7,816 bases of DNA from Desulfotomaculum sp. (GTDB lineage Bacteria; Bacillota; Desulfotomaculia; Desulfotomaculales; Ammonificaceae): positions 1 to 7,816 of the forward strand of contig DTYU01000041.1 in NCBI GenBank assembly GCA_012961725.1, written 5' to 3'. A model generated the notes under the pieces. It saw only the letters and a program-made list of their open reading frames with translations, did no database searches and was not told the origin of the DNA. A program made the translations under genes and the position numbers. Shown here piece after piece: positions 4,907-7,816 of this stretch; position 1 is the first letter of the stretch, and the number at the start of each line of letters is the position of its first letter.

Positions 4907-6166
4907 TTACTCCCTTACCTGACCGTCGCCAAAGACGATGTACTTAATAGTGGTCAACTCTTTCAGCCCCATCGGCCCCCGGGCGTGAAGCTTTTGCGTG
5001 GAGATGCCTATCTCCGCGCCGAACCCGAACTGTCCGCCGTCGGTAAACCTGGTGGAGGCGTTGACGTAAACCGCGGCGGCATCGATCTGTTTCAGGAAGC
5101 GCCGGGCGTTGGTATAGTTCTCTGTAACGATCGCTTCCGAATGCTTTGTGCCGTACCGGTAAATGTGGTCGATCGCCTCCTCCAGGCCCGCCACCACCCG
5201 CACCGATAGGATCAGGTCGAGAAACTCCGTGTACCAGTCGTCTTCGGCCGCGGGAGCCGCCCAAGGCACGTGCTTCAGGGTCTCCGGACACCCCCTGATC
5301 TCCACGCCCCGCTCTTTCAAGCGCGCCGCAATCGCCGGCAGGAAGGAGGATGCTACGGACCGGTGCACCAAAAGGGTCTCCATGGCGTTGCAGACGCCGG
5401 GGCGCTGGCATTTGGCGTTGATGACGATAGACTCCGCTTTACTAAGGTCCGCAAACTCGTCCACGTACGTGTGGCAGTTGCCCACTCCGGTCTCAATAAC
5501 CGGTACGGTGGCCGTTTTCACCACCGTCTGAATCAACCCCGCACCGCCTCTGGGGATGAGCACGTCGATATACTCGTTCAGCCGCATCAGCACCTGCGCG
5601 GCTTCACGCTCCGTCCGGTCGATGAACTCGATCGCCCCCTCAGGAATGCCCGCCGCGTAGGCGGCCTGCGCGATAATGCGGGTGACGGCGGTGTTGGAGC
5701 GGATGGCCTCTGACCCGCCCCGCAGCACCACCGCGTTGCCGGCCTTTAGACACAGACCGGCGGCGTCAACGGTTACGTTCGGGCGTGCCTCGTAAATCAT
5801 TCCGATGACCCCGAGCGGCACCCGCATCTGGCCCACTTCAAGGCCGTTTGGCCGCAGCCACATGGCTGCAATCTCGCCCACCGGGTCCGGCAGGCCGACC
5901 ACATCCCGCAGTCCCTGGGCCATCTCCTTTACCCGGGCCTCATTAAGCATCAAGCGGTCAAGGAGCGCACCGCTCAGCCCCTTTGCCCTGCCCGCCTCAA
6001 GATCCTGCGCATTCGCGGCTAAGATCTCCGCCATATTCGCCTCAAGTGCGCCGGCCATCGCCAGAAGCCCGGCGTCTTTTTCCCTTGTTGACATGTAGGC
6101 CAGGCGCCGCGCCGCCTCTTTCGCCCGTCTTGCCTTTTCCGTTACCGCCGCTTCAATCTCGGTCAT
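4907..6166 (-). CDS. proA: Gamma-glutamyl phosphate reductase
   Basis: Cytoplasmic enzyme of the aldehyde dehydrogenase superfamily that reduces gamma-glutamyl phosphate to glutamate-5-semialdehyde with NADPH, the second step of proline synthesis. The 419 residues match the family length. Visible landmarks are VPLGVIGMIYEARPNVT (about 116-132) in the cofactor-binding half, ETGVGNCHTYVD (about 225-236), the catalytic cysteine 259 in QRPGVCNAMETLLVH, and the C-terminal NASTRFTDGGQFGFGAEIG block. The ATG start is preceded by GGAGG nine bases upstream, located inside the end of the HIT gene. Only one base separates the HIT stop codon from this ATG, so the two are translationally close and share a transcript with proB. 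The product of ProB is unstable and is thought to be passed on directly to ProA, which explains the shared operon. Confidence 0.98.
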   Translation of the reverse strand: MTEIEAAVTEKARRAKEAARRLAYMSTREKDAGLLAMAGALEANMAEILAANAQDLEAGRAKGLSGALLDRLMLNEARVKEMAQGLRDVVGLPDPVGEIAAMWLRPNGLEVGQMRVPLGVIGMIYEARPNVTVDAAGLCLKAGNAVVLRGGSEAIRSNTAVTRIIAQAAYAAGIPEGAIEFIDRTEREAAQVLMRLNEYIDVLIPRGGAGLIQTVVKTATVPVIETGVGNCHTYVDEFADLSKAESIVINAKCQRPGVCNAMETLLVHRSVASSFLPAIAARLKERGVEIRGCPETLKHVPWAAPAAEDDWYTEFLDLILSVRVVAGLEEAIDHIYRYGTKHSEAIVTENYTNARRFLKQIDAAAVYVNASTRFTDGGQFGFGAEIGISTQKLHARGPMGLKELTTIKYIVFGDGQVRE

Positions 6167-6167
6167 T

Positions 6168-6659
6168 TTATTCCGCCTCCAGTCCTTTCCTTAGTTTGGC
6201 GTAAGTCTGCTCGAGACTCTCAGATATCACCTTAACCTCCCCGACTACCGGCATAAAGCTGGTGTCACCGTCCCAACGCGGCACGATGTGGATGTGGAAG
6301 TGGCCCGGGAAACCTGCGCCGGCAACCCGCCCAAGGTTGATGCCGATGTTGAAGCCGTGGGGTCCCATAACCCGCCTTATCAACTCCACCATCTCCTGCG
6401 TGAGCTGGAAAAGCGCAAGCGATTCGTTTGGCGTGAGTTCGGTGATATCGGCTACGTGCCGGATCGGCGCCACCATGAGGTGCCCGTTGTTATATGGAAA
6501 AAGATTCATCAGGACGAAGCACAGCTCCCGGCGGACCAAAAGGAGGTTCTCTGCATCCCTTGTCTCGTTCAATTTGGCGCAGAAGATGCATTCCGCCTTA
6601 TCCTCGTCCTTGGTCTGGGTGACATAGACCGCCCGCCAGGGCGCCCACAGTCTTTCCAT
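6168..6659 (-). CDS. HIT-family nucleotide hydrolase/transferase
   Basis: A 163-residue histidine triad protein. The triad is HFHIHIV at residues 120-126, in which the middle histidine (122) forms the nucleotidyl intermediate in this superfamily. The N-terminus MERLWAPWRAVYV and the CIFC pair (C24, C27) resemble the HIT branch that includes diadenosine tetraphosphate phosphorylases and AP4A hydrolase-like enzymes; the cysteines may help hold zinc. A conserved NLFPYNNGHLMVAP stretch (about 52-65) is also typical. The likely substrate is a dinucleoside polyphosphate or an AMP-linked compound, but the exact reaction cannot be read from sequence. The ATG is preceded by GGAGGAAGG with 7-base spacing, within the 14-base gap after proB. 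It is embedded between proB and proA, an unusual place for it; a role in proline synthesis is not established. Confidence 0.93.
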   Translation of the reverse strand: MERLWAPWRAVYVTQTKDEDKAECIFCAKLNETRDAENLLLVRRELCFVLMNLFPYNNGHLMVAPIRHVADITELTPNESLALFQLTQEMVELIRRVMGPHGFNIGINLGRVAGAGFPGHFHIHIVPRWDGDTSFMPVVGEVKVISESLEQTYAKLRKGLEAE

Positions 6660-6673
6660 CTTCCTTCCTCCAT

Positions 6674-7795
6674 TTACATCAAAACCAGGTTGTTCCGGTG
6701 AACCACCTCATCAAAGGGCTGAGCCCCAATCAGCGCAGCGATTCGTTCGGTTTTCACACCCTTTATCCGGTCCACCTCGGCGGCCGAATAGTTGGCCAGG
6801 CCCCGGGCGATTTCACTCCCCGTATGATCGATGATACTGACCGGATGCCCGGCCTCAAAATCGCCCTCCACCCGGATAACGCCAGAGGGCAGCAGGCTTT
6901 TGCCGCGCTCGCAGAGCGCCCGCGCCGCGCCCGCATCGACATAAATCCGCCCCTTGGTGCTCGCCCCGAACAGGATCCAGCGTTTGCGGCCCTCAAGGCG
7001 CTCTGTCGGCCAGAAGACTGTCCCCACGTTTTCGCCCCTCATCACCCGCCGGATGATGTTTTCAGCATCAGCAGCGGCGATGACCATCACCGCCCCGGCC
7101 CGGCCTACGATCTGTGCGGCCTGAAACTTGGTAACCATCCCGCCTGTGCCCGTGCGCGAAACGGCACCCGCAGCAAGTGCTTGCAACTCCGGCGTAATCG
7201 CGGTAACCTCGGGAATGAGCCGGGCCCCCGCGCTGCCATGGGGATCAGCGGTATACAGGCCGTCCACGTCGGAAAGGATCAGCAGCATCTCGGCGTCGAC
7301 CAAGTTGGTGACCAGTGCCGAAAGGGTATCGTTGTCGCCGAAGCGGATCTCGTCAACGGCCACCGTATCGTTTTCGTTAATAACCGGCAAGACCCTGTAT
7401 TTCAAAAGGGTAAGCAGGGTATTGCGCGCATTCAGGAACCGGCGGCGGTCGGAGAGATCGTCCCGTGTCAGCAGCACCTGGCCTACCGCAATCCCGTTTT
7501 CGGCAAAAAGCTTCTCATAAATCTGCAGCAGCAGTCCCTGTCCCACAGCAGCGCACGCCTGCTTCTCCGGAATGGTCCGCGGGCGGGTTTTCAAGCCCAG
7601 GCGCCCAACGCCTGCACCTATCGCCCCGGAAGTGACTAAGAGCACCTCCCGTCCTTCATTGTGGACGTCGGCGACCTCACGCACGAGCTTCTCGACCTTT
7701 GCCAGATCAAGCCGGCCGGCTTTATCCGTCAGGGAGCTCGTACCGACCTTGACGACTATGCGCTTAAAGCGTTGAAAACCCCTTCTCAGGCCCAA
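6674..7795 (-). CDS. proB: Glutamate 5-kinase
   Basis: Cytoplasmic kinase that phosphorylates glutamate to gamma-glutamyl phosphate, the first and feedback-controlled step of proline synthesis. Residues about 10-260 form the amino acid kinase domain, with KRIVVKVGTSSLT at the N-terminus, LLVTSGAIGAGVGRL (about 53-67), INENDTVAVDEIRFGDNDTLSA (about 138-159) and LILSDVDGLYTADP. The final hundred residues (about 275-373) form the PUA domain found in long-form ProB, including SLLPSGVIRVEGDFEAG. At 373 residues it is full length. The start shown is a TTG at 7795; a run of eight G directly before it may serve as ribosome binding site, but the frame stays open to the window edge, so a start slightly farther upstream cannot be excluded. 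It heads the proB-HIT-proA operon within this window; the promoter lies outside. Confidence 0.97.
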   Translation of the reverse strand: MGLRRGFQRFKRIVVKVGTSSLTDKAGRLDLAKVEKLVREVADVHNEGREVLLVTSGAIGAGVGRLGLKTRPRTIPEKQACAAVGQGLLLQIYEKLFAENGIAVGQVLLTRDDLSDRRRFLNARNTLLTLLKYRVLPVINENDTVAVDEIRFGDNDTLSALVTNLVDAEMLLILSDVDGLYTADPHGSAGARLIPEVTAITPELQALAAGAVSRTGTGGMVTKFQAAQIVGRAGAVMVIAAADAENIIRRVMRGENVGTVFWPTERLEGRKRWILFGASTKGRIYVDAGAARALCERGKSLLPSGVIRVEGDFEAGHPVSIIDHTGSEIARGLANYSAAEVDRIKGVKTERIAALIGAQPFDEVVHRNNLVLM

Positions 7796-7816
7796 TCCCC
7801 CCCCAAGCCTTACAAC

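Noticed and set aside
6698..7639. Plus-strand open frame of 313 codons opposite proB
   Set aside because: It is a shadow of the proB frame, which is clearly the coding one, and it has no recognisable domain.

Overview
The window is a bacterial chromosomal segment in which every convincing gene lies on the minus strand, so transcription runs from high to low coordinates. Order in the direction of transcription: proB, a HIT-family gene, proA, nadD, an RRM RNA-binding protein gene, rsfS, tRNA-Ala(GGC), leuS, a strong terminator, a small membrane protein gene, then an AT-rich stretch running to the left edge. The proB/proA, nadD, rsfS, leuS arrangement, strong AGGAGG-type ribosome binding sites, GTG/TTG starts and a fairly GC-rich composition suggest a Clostridia-type Firmicute, for example the Desulfotomaculum/Pelotomaculum lineage. 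This assignment is inference from gene order and style, not from a database match.

Right part (about 4900-7816): proB, the HIT gene and proA are packed with 1-14 nt gaps and form one operon. ProB and ProA catalyse the first two steps of proline synthesis from glutamate. The HIT protein between them is a nucleotide hydrolase/transferase-type enzyme with a CxxC element.

Middle part (about 3270-4900): nadD has its own near-consensus promoter, whose -10 box coincides with the longest-frame TTG start, so the real start is the ATG at 4783. An RRM protein sits between nadD and rsfS, where many Firmicutes carry yqeK. rsfS encodes the ribosomal silencing factor. A tRNA-Ala gene with an encoded CCA follows 31 nt later; its promoter's -35 box is made from the last two sense codons of rsfS. 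A bulged hairpin with a T-tract follows the tRNA.

Left part (1-3270): a short heptanucleotide repeat array fills most of the leader between the tRNA terminator and leuS. leuS is complete and ends in a 13-bp perfect-stem terminator. Beyond it a 71-codon gene with a strong ribosome binding site encodes an unrecognised single-pass membrane protein. The last 300 bases are AT-rich, full of inverted repeats, and hold no gene I can defend.

Overall this is mostly a housekeeping region. I did not find a new defence or mobile system. The points worth a second look are start-site and promoter placements, the RRM and HIT insertions, the heptad array, and the small membrane gene with its odd AT-rich flank.
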